The notes below the pieces were generated by a model that made no database searches, was not told where the DNA came from, and saw nothing but the letters and a program-made list of their open reading frames with translations. Shown piece by piece: positions 8,028 through 15,878 of a stretch of 64,000 nucleotides of DNA; position 1 is the first letter of the stretch, and each line of letters opens with the position of its first letter. Origin of the DNA: Micromonospora aurantiaca ATCC 27029 (GTDB lineage Bacteria > Actinomycetota > Actinomycetes > Mycobacteriales > Micromonosporaceae); the NCBI RefSeq assembly GCF_000145235.1, contig NC_014391.1, forward strand, positions 5,092,001 through 5,156,000, written 5' to 3'. Both the position numbers and the translations under genes were made by a program.

Positions 8028-9151
8028 TCGCCGCCCTCGCGCTGGCCGTGGCGGTCGCCGCGCTCACCGGGCACACGCTCGTCAACGCGCTCGCCTGGCT
8101 GCGCCGCCCGGCCACCGGCCCGGCCGAGGTGGACGAGCCGGTGGCGGTGTTGCTGCCGCTGCGCGACGAGGCCGAACGGGTCACCCCGTGCCTGCGCGCG
8201 CTGCTGGCCCAGCGCGGCGTACCGGACCTGCGGATCGTGGTGCTCGACGACGGATCGACCGACGGCACCGCCGACGTGGTCCGCGCGGTGGCCGGTGACG
8301 ATCCCCGGGTCACGCTGCTCACCGGCGTCGCCCCGCCGCCGGGCTGGCTGGGCAAGCCGCACGCCTGCTGGCAGCTCGCCACCCGTACCGGCCCGGAACC
8401 GGCAGTGCTGGCCTTCGTCGACGCCGACGTGGTGCTCACCCCGTACGCGGTGGCGGCGGCCGTGACCGAGTTGCGCGCGGCTGACGCGGCGCTGCTGTCG
8501 CCGTACCCCCGGATCGTGGTGCGGACGGTGGGCGACCGGCTGGTGCAGCCGCTGTTGCAGTGGTTGTGGCTCACGTTCCTGCCGCTGCGCGCGATGGAGC
8601 GCTCGCGGCGGCCCTCCCTCGCGGCGGCGGGCGGGCAGTTCCTGGTCGTGGACCGGGCCGGCTACCTGCGGGCCGGCGGGCACGCGGCGGTGGCCGACAA
8701 GGTGCTGGAGGACATCGAGCTGGCCCGGGCGGTGAAGCGGGCCGGCGGGCGGATCGCGCTCGCCGACGGCTCCCGGCTGGCGTCCTGCCGGATGTACGAC
8801 ACCTGGCCGCAGCTGCGCGACGGCTACACCAAGTCGCTGTGGGCGACGTTCGGGCACCCCACGGCGGCGGCGGCCGTGCTGGCGCTGCTGGTCGCGCTCT
8901 ACGTCGCGCCGCCGCTGCTGGCCGCCGGGGCGCTGCTCGCCGGCGCGCCGGCGGTGGCCGCCGTGGCGTTCCTGGCCTACCTGGCCGGCGTCGCCGGGCG
9001 GGTGGTCAGCGCCCGCGCCACCGGCGGGCGGGCGTGGCCCGACGCGCTGGGCCACCCCGTGTCGGTCGTGGTCCTCGGTTGGCTGACCGTCCGGTCGTAC
9101 CATCTGCGGAAGCGACGCCGGCTCACCTGGCGGGGTCGCCCGGTCACCTAG
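8024..9151 (+). CDS. Family 2 glycosyltransferase (CruC/carotenoid glycosyltransferase type)
   Basis: A 375-residue membrane-anchored GT-A glycosyltransferase. It has an N-terminal TM segment, then VLLPLRDEAERV, the nucleotide-sugar motif VVLDDGSTDGT, the metal-binding AFVDADVVL and a DIELARAVKRAGGR helix carrying the catalytic-base region. C-terminal TM segments span roughly residues 285-340. It probably transfers a sugar to the 1'-hydroxyl made by CruF. Coupling to cruF (4-nt overlap) and the next gene 12 nt downstream support this. The sugar donor cannot be deduced. Confidence 0.82.
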   Translation: MIAALALAVAVAALTGHTLVNALAWLRRPATGPAEVDEPVAVLLPLRDEAERVTPCLRALLAQRGVPDLRIVVLDDGSTDGTADVVRAVAGDDPRVTLLTGVAPPPGWLGKPHACWQLATRTGPEPAVLAFVDADVVLTPYAVAAAVTELRAADAALLSPYPRIVVRTVGDRLVQPLLQWLWLTFLPLRAMERSRRPSLAAAGGQFLVVDRAGYLRAGGHAAVADKVLEDIELARAVKRAGGRIALADGSRLASCRMYDTWPQLRDGYTKSLWATFGHPTAAAAVLALLVALYVAPPLLAAGALLAGAPAVAAVAFLAYLAGVAGRVVSARATGGRAWPDALGHPVSVVVLGWLTVRSYHLRKRRRLTWRGRPVT

Positions 9152-9163
9152 GAGGGGCACGCC

Positions 9164-10651
9164 ATGGCGCGCATCGTGGTCATCGGCGCCGGGGTGGGCG
9201 GGCTCGCCACCGCCGCCCGGCTCGCGGTCACCGGGCACGAGGTCACCGTCCTCGAACGGGCCGGCACGGTCGGGGGCAAGCTCGGCCGGTACGCCCACCA
9301 CACCCCGGAGGGGGTGTGGCACTTCGACACCGGGCCGAGCCTGTTCACCCTGCCGCAGGTCTTCCACGACCTGTTCGAGGCGACCGGGGCGAAGCTCGAC
9401 GAATACCTCGACCTGGTCCCGCTGGACCCGATCGTGCGGCACGTCTTCCCCGGCGGCGGGCAGGCGCTCGACTCCTGCGCCGACCCGGACGAGTTCGCCG
9501 CCCGGATCGGCGCCGCGTTCGGGGACCGCTCCGCCGCCGACTGGCGCGGGCTGTGGCGGCGCGCCGGCCGGGTGTGGGCGGCCTCGCACCGGGACATCCT
9601 GCGCCGTACCGTCGACTCGCCCCGCGACCTCGCGGCGCTGGCCTGGCGGCTGGACGACCTGGCCGCCATCGGCCCCGGCCGCAGCCTGCGCGGGCTGGGC
9701 CGCCGGCACCTGTCCGACCCGCGGATGCGGATGCTGCTGGACCGGTACGCCACGTACACCGGCGCCGACCCGCGCCGCGCCCCGGCCGCGCTCGTCGCCG
9801 TCCCCTACGCCGAGCTGGCGTACGGCGGCTGGTACCTGCGCGGCGGGCTGGGCACGCTCGCCGACGCGCTGCTGTCGCGCTGCCTGGACCTGGGCGTGGT
9901 GGTGCGCACCGACGCCACCGTCACCCGGATCGACGCCGCGGGCGGGCGGGTGCACGGGGTACGCGTGGCCGGGGCGGCCGCGCCGGTGCCCGCCGACGTG
10001 GTGGTCGCAAACGTGGACGCGCTCACCGTCTACCGGGACCTGCTGCCCGACCCGCGCCGCCTGGCCGCGCTCACCGACCGCAGCCTGGCCGGGTTCGTGC
10101 TGCTGCTGGGCGTACGCGGCGACTCCGGGCTGGCCCACCACACCGTCTTCTTCCCCCGCGACTACGACGCCGAGTTCGACGCCGTGTTCGGTGACCCGGG
10201 TCGCGGGGTGCGGGCCCGCCCGGCGCCCGACCCGACCGTGTTCGTCACCGCCGCCGACGACCCGGCGGTCCGCCCGGACGGCCACGAGGCGTGGTTCGTG
10301 CTGGTCAACGCGCCCCGGCACGGCACCGCCGCGAGCGCCGTGAACTGGCGGCGGCCCGGCCTGGCCGAGGCGTACGCGGACCGGATCCTCGACGTGCTGG
10401 CCGAACGCGGTGCCGACGTGCGGGACCGGCTGGTGTTCCGGGAGATCCGCACCCCGGCCGACCTGGACGCGGCCACCGGCGCGCCGGGCGGGGCGATCTA
10501 CGGCACCGCGGGCGGGCTGCTGCGCCCGGCCAACCGGGGTCCGGCGGCCGGGCTCTGGCTGGTCGGCGGCTCCAGCCACCCGGGCGGCGGGCTGCCCATG
10601 GTCACGTTGTCCGCGGAGATCGTCGCCGAGGCGGTCGGCCCGGCCTGGTGA
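9164..10651 (+). CDS. CrtI-family carotenoid desaturase (likely CrtD-type 3',4'-desaturase)
   Basis: A 495-residue FAD enzyme of the phytoene desaturase superfamily. It has an N-terminal dinucleotide fold VVIGAGVGGLATAARLA, then FDTGPSLFTLP, and the C-terminal bacterial-type carotenoid oxidoreductase signature GLWLVGGSSHPGGGLPMV. An AGGAGG ribosome site overlaps the preceding stop. CrtI, CrtD and CrtO relatives share this architecture; the neighbouring hydratase and glycosyltransferase favour CrtD (1'-hydroxycarotenoid 3',4'-desaturase). Phytoene synthase and cyclase genes are absent from this window, so the backbone must be made elsewhere. Confidence 0.83.
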   Translation: MARIVVIGAGVGGLATAARLAVTGHEVTVLERAGTVGGKLGRYAHHTPEGVWHFDTGPSLFTLPQVFHDLFEATGAKLDEYLDLVPLDPIVRHVFPGGGQALDSCADPDEFAARIGAAFGDRSAADWRGLWRRAGRVWAASHRDILRRTVDSPRDLAALAWRLDDLAAIGPGRSLRGLGRRHLSDPRMRMLLDRYATYTGADPRRAPAALVAVPYAELAYGGWYLRGGLGTLADALLSRCLDLGVVVRTDATVTRIDAAGGRVHGVRVAGAAAPVPADVVVANVDALTVYRDLLPDPRRLAALTDRSLAGFVLLLGVRGDSGLAHHTVFFPRDYDAEFDAVFGDPGRGVRARPAPDPTVFVTAADDPAVRPDGHEAWFVLVNAPRHGTAASAVNWRRPGLAEAYADRILDVLAERGADVRDRLVFREIRTPADLDAATGAPGGAIYGTAGGLLRPANRGPAAGLWLVGGSSHPGGGLPMVTLSAEIVAEAVGPAW

Positions 10652-10659
10652 GGGTGTAA

Positions 10660-10709
10660 GGAGGGGGCCCTTATTAACGCCTCCGGTAGAGGAAGGGCCC
10701 CTTATTAAC
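10660..10709. repeat. Paired GGGCCC-TTATTAAC direct repeats around a small hairpin
   Basis: Two near-identical segments (10660-10678 and 10690-10709) each contain a purine stretch, GGGCCC and TTATTAAC. They flank CCTC-CGGTA-GAGG, a 4-bp hairpin at 10680-10692. The AT-rich TTATTAAC is conspicuous in this GC-rich DNA. It lies between convergent genes and just before a long stem (10713-10753). From memory, similar GGGGCCCTTNTTA elements occur many times in Micromonospora chromosomes; I could not check this. Confidence 0.7.
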
Positions 10710-10712
10710 ACG

Positions 10713-10753
10713 GGCTGACCGCCGCGCCGGCTACGCGGGCGCGGCGGTCAGCC
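10713..10753. terminator. Bidirectional stem-loop between convergent genes
   Basis: Perfect 16-bp arms (GGCTGACCGCCGCGCC at 10713-10728 and its complement at 10738-10753) flank a 9-nt loop. The minus-strand gene's stop codon at 10748-10750 lies inside the right arm. Placed between the desaturase and the CDP-alcohol phosphotransferase, it can end transcription from both sides. Confidence 0.75.
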
Positions 10754-11437
10754 GGCGTCGACCAGGGCGCGGCGGACGGCGGAGAGCAACTGCCCCAGGC
10801 CGAACCCGGCGAGCAGCACCCAGACCGTGGTGGCCATGGTGATGGTGCCGGCGGTCAGGTCGGCGTCGATCAGCCCGGTGAGCCCGGCGACCAGCAGCCC
10901 GACCAGCGCGACGCAGACCCGGGTCGGCCGCTCCCCCACAGTCACCGCGCCGATCTCCCGCATCCCGGCCGAGACCGCGCGCGCCCGCACGTACTCGTGC
11001 AGCCAGGACAGCCCACCGGCCGCCGCGACCAGCGCGCCCGGCGCGCCGAGCAGCCAGAACGCGACCAGCCAGGCCACCTCGCCGAGCCGGTCGGCGACCG
11101 AGTCGTACACGTAGCCCAGCCGGGTGGTGCGGCCGGTCGCCACCGCCACCGCGCCGTCGACGCTGTCGGCCACGGCCGCCAGCAGCACGAACAACGCGCC
11201 CAGGAACGGCCCGTTGCCGGGCCGCTCCACGAACAGGGGTACGCAGAAGCAGAGCAGCACCCCGAACACGGTCACCGGGGTCGGGCCGACGCGCAGCCGG
11301 CCCAGCACGTAGCCCACGTGGTAGGCGAAGCGCAGCCAGGCGCGCACCACCGGCGCGGCGGTACGCGGATCGAAGCCGCCGTGCAGCCGCGCCCACGCGG
11401 TCGCGTACTGGTCCCAGTTCAGCTGTGTGCCCACCAC
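10748..11437 (-). CDS. CDP-alcohol phosphatidyltransferase family membrane protein
   Basis: A 229-residue integral membrane protein with the CDP-alcohol phosphotransferase signature DSVDGAVAVATGRTTRLGYV..DSVADR: the pattern DxxDG...G...D...D is at about residues 90-116, with the usual AR following DG replaced by AVAVATGR. Five or six hydrophobic helices follow. Such enzymes join a CDP-activated lipid or inositol head group to an alcohol in membrane lipid synthesis; the acceptor here cannot be named. Two GTG codons in tandem (11437 and 11434) could start the protein. It is probably monocistronic, ending at a shared terminator. Confidence 0.82.
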   Translation of the reverse strand: MVGTQLNWDQYATAWARLHGGFDPRTAAPVVRAWLRFAYHVGYVLGRLRVGPTPVTVFGVLLCFCVPLFVERPGNGPFLGALFVLLAAVADSVDGAVAVATGRTTRLGYVYDSVADRLGEVAWLVAFWLLGAPGALVAAAGGLSWLHEYVRARAVSAGMREIGAVTVGERPTRVCVALVGLLVAGLTGLIDADLTAGTITMATTVWVLLAGFGLGQLLSAVRRALVDAG

Positions 11438-11481
11438 GGATCAACCGTAGAAGCACGGCGCGGGTGTCGTGTGGCGGGTGG

Positions 11482-12399
11482 TCACACCCGTGCGGCGGCG
11501 CGCAGCCGCTGCCACACCTCCCGGGTCGCAGTGGACCGGTTGAGCGTGATGAAGTGGATCCCCGGCACGCCCTCGTCGAGCAGCTTCTCGCACATCTCGC
11601 TCGCCTGCTCGACGCCGAGGCGGCGGACCGCCTCCGGGTCGTCGGCCACCTGCTCGAACCGCTCGGCCAGCGCCGGCGGGAACGGCGCGCCGGACAGCTG
11701 CACCGAGCGTTCGATGGTGCCGATCTGGGTCACCGGCATCACCCCGGCCAGGATCGGCGTGTCGCAGCCGGCGGCTGCGACCCGGTCGCGCAGACGCAGG
11801 TAGTCGTCGGCGTCGAAGAACATCTGGGTGATCGCGAACTCCGCGCCGGCCCGGCACTTGCGGACGAAGTGCGCGGTGTCGCTGTCCACGTCCGGCGAGC
11901 GCGGGTGCTTGTACGGGAACGCGGCCACGCCGACGCTGAAGTCGCCGCTGTCGCGGACCAGCCGGACCAGGCCCTCGGCGTACCGGACGCCCTCGGGGTG
12001 GGCGATCCACTCGCCGCCCGGGTCGCCCGGCGGGTCACCCCGCACGGCCAGCACGTTGCGCACCCCGACCGAGGCCAGCCGGCCGATCACGTGCCGCAGC
12101 TCGGCCACCGAGTGGTTCACCGCGGTCAGGTGCGCCATCGGCAGCAGCGTCGTCTCGGTGGCGATCCGCTCGGTCACCGCGACAGTGGTGTCGCGGGTCG
12201 AGCCGCCCGCGCCGTAGGTGATCGACACGAACGAGGGCCGCAGCGACTCCAGCTCGCGGATGGCCTGCCAGAGCAGTTTCTCCCCGGCCGGGGTCTTCGG
12301 CGGGAAGAACTCGAAGGAGAACGTGGGGCGGCCGTCACGGATCAGCTCCCCGATGGCCGGCTGGGGATTGGGAAGGACCGAGGGAAGACCGAGCGCCAC
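11482..12399 (-). CDS. metF: Methylenetetrahydrofolate reductase
   Basis: A 305-residue FAD-dependent TIM-barrel enzyme reducing 5,10-methylene-THF to 5-methyl-THF for methionine synthesis. Hallmarks are PTFSFEFFPPKT with the catalytic Glu near residue 28, SITYGAGGSTRD, LAVRGDPPGD, and AITQMFFDADDYLRLRD, which forms the FAD/folate site. The length is typical of bacterial MetF. The GTG start gives VALGLPSVLPNPQPAIGEL; no strong Shine-Dalgarno is seen. It is transcribed divergently from the XRE regulator, with two small palindromes between them. Confidence 0.95.
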   Translation of the reverse strand: MALGLPSVLPNPQPAIGELIRDGRPTFSFEFFPPKTPAGEKLLWQAIRELESLRPSFVSITYGAGGSTRDTTVAVTERIATETTLLPMAHLTAVNHSVAELRHVIGRLASVGVRNVLAVRGDPPGDPGGEWIAHPEGVRYAEGLVRLVRDSGDFSVGVAAFPYKHPRSPDVDSDTAHFVRKCRAGAEFAITQMFFDADDYLRLRDRVAAAGCDTPILAGVMPVTQIGTIERSVQLSGAPFPPALAERFEQVADDPEAVRRLGVEQASEMCEKLLDEGVPGIHFITLNRSTATREVWQRLRAAARV

Positions 12400-12432
12400 G
12401 GACCGACTGTAACCGGGACGGCACGCCGCATC

Positions 12433-12489
12433 GGGAATCTTCCCAGCCCGCGAACACCTGTCCCGGCGCGACGTCGTACCCCGGGGGTA
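12433..12489. promoter_or_regulatory. Two short palindromes between metF and the XRE gene
   Basis: GGGAATCTTCCC (12433-12444) and TACCCCGGGGGTA (12477-12489) are near-perfect palindromes in the 226-nt divergent spacer. They are plausible operators for the adjacent XRE regulator or parts of the metF promoter. No clear -10/-35 pair was seen. Confidence 0.35.
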
Positions 12490-12625
12490 GAAATGCGGCA
12501 GCGCGGTGGGGCGGCCGACGGCCGTTCCGGGGGCCCGCGCGGGGGTCGCCACGACGGCGACGCGCCGGCGCCACCACTGGCCGGGCGTCCGCGTCGCCAT
12601 CCGCGCCGTCGCCCCGGAGGTTCCG

Positions 12626-14074
12626 ATGATCCCGTCCCCGCCGCCGGGCCCGCGCCTGCTCGGGCCGCTGCTGGCCGAGTTGCGGGCCGCCCGTGGCTGG
12701 AGCCAGCAGCGGCTGGCCGCCGAGCTGTGCGCCGCCTCCGGCGTGCCCACGCTGACCCGCAACGAGGTGTCCCGCTGGGAGCGCCAGCTGCGGCTTCCCG
12801 GCGACTTCTGGTCCGCCTGGCTGGCGACGGTCCTGGGGGTGCCGGGCGAGGTGCTGGCCGGGGCCGCCGCGCGCAGCCGCCGGCTGGGCGTGGCGCCTGC
12901 GGTGGTCGACCCGGCCGGGTCCAGGGCCCGGCTGGCCCTGCTCACGCTCGCGTACCGCTGGGCGGCCGACCCGGGCGGCCGTACGCCGGCCGGCCCGTTC
13001 GCCGCCGCGCCAACGCCGCTGCCCGGCCGTCCCGGACGGGACGACGAGCACCGGACCGGCCGTCCCGCCCCGCGCATGTCCGTCGCGGACGAGTCCGGGC
13101 CGCTCGGCGTCCACGTCCTGCGCGGGCCGGACGACGAGCCCACCGGTTCCGGTCGTGGTCACCCGGCGGACGGGGTGACGCTCGCCACGCTGCGGCGCTG
13201 GGACGACCTGCTCGGCGGCGGCGACCTCGCCGGGCACGGCGCCCGCCGGCTGCGGCAGGCGGTCCGCGGCTACCGGCGCGCCGGGCCCGCCGGCCGTCGC
13301 GCGATGCTGCCCGCGCTCGCCGAGTCGGCGCAGCTCGCCGGGTGGCTGGCCGCCGACGCGGGCGACCTCGGCGGGGGCCTGGTCGCGTACCGGCTGGCGC
13401 TGCGGGCGGCGGTGGCCGCCGGGCAGGCGCCGCTGGCCGGGCACGTGCTCGCGTCGGCCAGTCACCTGCTGGCCGACGCCGGCGACCCGGCCGGCGCGCT
13501 GGTCCTGGCCCGGATCGGGTACGCCGCCGGCCGTGCCACCGCCTCGCCCGGCCTGCGGGCGCTGCTGCTGCACCGGGTGGCGCTCGCCGCCGCGCTCGCC
13601 GGGCGTCCCCGCACGGCCGGGCAGGCGCTGGCCGGTGCCGATCGGGCCGGCACGCCGGAGCCCGGCCGGGAGCCGCCCTGGCTCTACTGGCTCGACGCGG
13701 CCGAACTGGCGGCGATGACCGGGCGCACGCTCGTCGCGCTGGGCCGTCACGCCGCCGCAGTGCCGCTGCTGACGCCGGTGGTGGGCGCGCGGGGCCGCCC
13801 GCGCCGGTCGGCCGTGTACGGCGGCTGGCTGGCCCGCGGGCACCTGGGCCTGGGCGCGGTGCCCGAGGCGTGCGCGGTGGCCGGCGAGGCGCTGCTCGAC
13901 GCGGTCCGGTCCGGATCCCCGCGGGCCGTCGGCCAGCTCACCGCGTTCCGTCGCGGCCTGGCGCACGCGCCGCCCGGTCCGGCCACCCGGGGGTACGCGC
14001 GACTGGTCACCGCGGCCCGCCCCTACCTGCCGTCCGGCGTGCCGCGCCACCTGCGCGACAGTCCGCGCCGGTGA
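12626..14074 (+). CDS. XRE-family regulator with TPR-like C-terminal region
   Basis: A 482-residue protein. The N-terminal helix-turn-helix at residues 10-75 (LLAELRAARGWSQQRLAAELC, then LTRNEVSRWER) is of the Cro/CI-XRE class. A disordered Pro/Gly/Arg-rich linker follows to about residue 190. The C-terminal half consists of repeated Ala/Leu helices resembling tetratricopeptide repeats, as in many actinobacterial regulators of this size. The ATG at 12626 has GGAGG 5 nt upstream. The ligand and targets are unknown; divergent orientation from metF may mean it regulates that gene or itself. Confidence 0.8.
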   Translation: MIPSPPPGPRLLGPLLAELRAARGWSQQRLAAELCAASGVPTLTRNEVSRWERQLRLPGDFWSAWLATVLGVPGEVLAGAAARSRRLGVAPAVVDPAGSRARLALLTLAYRWAADPGGRTPAGPFAAAPTPLPGRPGRDDEHRTGRPAPRMSVADESGPLGVHVLRGPDDEPTGSGRGHPADGVTLATLRRWDDLLGGGDLAGHGARRLRQAVRGYRRAGPAGRRAMLPALAESAQLAGWLAADAGDLGGGLVAYRLALRAAVAAGQAPLAGHVLASASHLLADAGDPAGALVLARIGYAAGRATASPGLRALLLHRVALAAALAGRPRTAGQALAGADRAGTPEPGREPPWLYWLDAAELAAMTGRTLVALGRHAAAVPLLTPVVGARGRPRRSAVYGGWLARGHLGLGAVPEACAVAGEALLDAVRSGSPRAVGQLTAFRRGLAHAPPGPATRGYARLVTAARPYLPSGVPRHLRDSPRR

Positions 14075-14124
14075 GCCACGAGGCACGCCGGGGCGGGGGC
14101 GCGGCGGGAACGGGTGCGAACCGC

Positions 14125-14130
14125 TAGCGT
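14125..14130 (+). promoter_or_regulatory. -10 element of a leaderless promoter for the polyprenyl synthase gene
   Basis: TAGCGT ends 6 nt before the GTG at 14137. There is no Shine-Dalgarno, so transcription probably begins at or next to the start codon. No good -35 box was recognised. Confidence 0.5.
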
Positions 14131-14136
14131 CGTGGC

Positions 14137-15219
14137 GTGACCCACGCTGCTCCCGTATCCCCCGTCGACCGTGCCGGCCTGCGCCAGCGGATCGACAAGG
14201 CGCTCACCGAGTTCCTCGCCGGCCAGCGCGGCTGGCTGACCGCCGTCGACGACGGCCTGCTGCCCGTCGCCGAGGCGATCGAGGCGTTCGTGCTGGGCGG
14301 CGGCAAGCGGCTGCGTCCGGCGTTCGGCTACTGGGGTTACCGGGGCGCCGGCGGGGTCGACTCCGACCAGGTCGTCGCCACCCTTGCCGCACTGGAGTTC
14401 GTGCAGGCCAGCGCGCTGATCCACGACGACCTGATGGACCGGTCGGACACCCGGCGCGGCGAGCCGGCGATGCACAGGCGGTTCGCCGCCCGGCACCGCA
14501 CGGCCGGCTGGGGCGGCGACGCGGACTCCTTCGGCGACGCCGCGGCGATCCTGCTGGGCGACCTGTGCCTGGTCTGGTCCGACGAGCTGCTGCACTCCTC
14601 CGGCCTGCCGCCGGCCACCGTGGCCCGGGCCCGGCCGGTCTTCGACGAGATGCGTACCGAGGTGACCGTCGGGCAGTACCTGGACGTGCTGACCCAGGCC
14701 ACCGGGGACACCTCGCTGGACCGGGCCGCCAAGGTGGCCCGGTACAAGTCGGCGAAGTACACGGTCGAGCGTCCGCTGCTGCTCGGTGCCGCGCTGGCCG
14801 GCGCGCCGCCCGAGGTGCACGCCGCGTACTCGGCGTACGGGCTGCCGCTGGGTGAGGCGTTCCAGCTCCGCGACGACGTGCTGGGGGTGTTCGGCGACCC
14901 GGAGCGCACCGGCAAGCCGGCCGGCGACGACCTGCGCGAGGGCAAGCGGACGTACCTGGTGGCGGCCGCACTGGAGGCGCTCGACCCGGCCGGCCGGGAG
15001 GCACTGCTGGCCGGTCTCGGCGTACCGGACCTGGACGCGGCCGGGGTGGACCGGCTGCGTGAGCTGATCACGACGAGCGGCGCGCTGGATCGGGCCGAGC
15101 GGCACATCACCGCGCTCACCGAGAGCGCCCTGGCCGCGCTCACCGCTGTCGACCTGGACACCGAGGCCCGCCAGGCCCTGGTCGACCTGGCCATCGCCGC
15201 CACCCGCCGCCCCGCCTGA
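14137..15219 (+). CDS. Polyprenyl (geranylgeranyl-type) diphosphate synthase
   Basis: A 360-residue trans-isoprenyl diphosphate synthase. It shows the GGGKRLRP substrate-binding motif, a first Asp-rich motif IHDDLMDRSDTRRG and a second QLRDDVLGVFGD, so both Mg-binding sites are intact. Chain length cannot be fixed from sequence; GGPP or a related C20-C30 product is likely. It could feed the carotenoid genes upstream, but it is not in that operon and has its own apparent leaderless promoter. In mycobacteria the homologue idsA2 sits next to Rv2175c and pknL, exactly as here. Confidence 0.92.
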   Translation: MTHAAPVSPVDRAGLRQRIDKALTEFLAGQRGWLTAVDDGLLPVAEAIEAFVLGGGKRLRPAFGYWGYRGAGGVDSDQVVATLAALEFVQASALIHDDLMDRSDTRRGEPAMHRRFAARHRTAGWGGDADSFGDAAAILLGDLCLVWSDELLHSSGLPPATVARARPVFDEMRTEVTVGQYLDVLTQATGDTSLDRAAKVARYKSAKYTVERPLLLGAALAGAPPEVHAAYSAYGLPLGEAFQLRDDVLGVFGDPERTGKPAGDDLREGKRTYLVAAALEALDPAGREALLAGLGVPDLDAAGVDRLRELITTSGALDRAERHITALTESALAALTAVDLDTEARQALVDLAIAATRRPA

Positions 15220-15270
15220 CCGCCCCCTCGCCCACCTGCCCCACCCGCCCCACACCCGCCCCCGAAGCGG

Positions 15271-15329
15271 TCGATCATGAAGTTGGCGGCATTTTCGGAG
15301 ATCGACTCCGCCGCCAACTTCATGATCGA
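15271..15329. repeat. Long inverted repeat with perfect 20-bp arms
   Basis: The arms 15271-15290 and 15310-15329 (TCGATCATGAAGTTGGCGGC and its exact complement) surround a 19-nt centre that itself contains CGGAG-ATCGA-CTCCG. It lies between the convergent polyprenyl synthase and Rv2175c-like genes, so it may work as a bidirectional terminator. Its low GC and perfect arms suggest a mobile palindromic element of REP/MITE type. Elements with ATCATGAAGTTGGCGGC cores are, from memory, frequent in Micromonosporaceae. Confidence 0.85.
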
Positions 15330-15355
15330 CGAGAACGGTGAGGCGGTCCTCGGGG

Positions 15356-15736
15356 TTAGAAGGCGACTGCCTGGGCTCGGCGTTTCACCTCTCGGGCCAG
15401 GTCGCCGCCGAGGGCTACGGCGGGGGTGCCGGGAAGAGTGGGGTCCTCCCGGTAGAGCCAGCGCAGCGCCTCCTCGTCGTCGTAACCGGCGTCGGCGAGC
15501 AGGTTGAGCACTCCGGGCAGGTGCTTGAGCACGGTGCGGTTGGCCACCAGGTCGGCCGGGATCCGGCGGACGCCGTCGCGGCGCACCGCGATCAGCTCAC
15601 GGTCGCGGATCATCTGGTGCACCTTGCTGATCGACAGGTCCAGGCGCTCGGCCACGTCGGGCAGCGTCAGCCATCCGGCCGGGTCGGCCGGTCCGGCCAG
15701 CTCGGGGCCGGTCTCGGCGGGTACGGAATCGGTCAC
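15356..15736 (-). CDS. Rv2175c-family DNA-binding protein
   Basis: A 126-residue protein with a winged-helix/MerR-like N-terminal domain: WLTLPDVAERLDLSISKVHQ is the helix-turn-helix and DRELIAVRRDGVRRIPADLV the wing. A C-terminal helical part (LLADAGYDDEEALRWLY) is characteristic of the Rv2175c family. In Mycobacterium tuberculosis Rv2175c is a substrate of the kinase PknL encoded next door; here too the kinase gene is adjacent and divergent, 142 nt away. The GTG at 15736 was chosen by homology; upstream sequence in the same frame is not protein-like. The phospho-acceptor Thr cannot be confirmed. Confidence 0.88.
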   Translation of the reverse strand: MTDSVPAETGPELAGPADPAGWLTLPDVAERLDLSISKVHQMIRDRELIAVRRDGVRRIPADLVANRTVLKHLPGVLNLLADAGYDDEEALRWLYREDPTLPGTPAVALGGDLAREVKRRAQAVAF

Positions 15737-15864
15737 CCGACCACCCTGCCACGTGCCCGCCGGACCCGGTGCACGGCACCCCGCACCGCCGCCGGGAGCG
15801 CGGCGGTCCCCCCTTGTCGCAACCCGGCGGTAGCATCCTGTTCTACCTTCATCCCTCCGACACA

Positions 15865-15870
15865 TAGACT
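15865..15870 (+). promoter_or_regulatory. -10 element upstream of the PknL-like kinase
   Basis: TAGACT lies 8 nt upstream of the ATG at 15879 with no Shine-Dalgarno between, consistent with a leaderless or near-leaderless transcript. No clear -35 box was seen. Confidence 0.45.
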
Positions 15871-15878
15871 GCCTGCCG

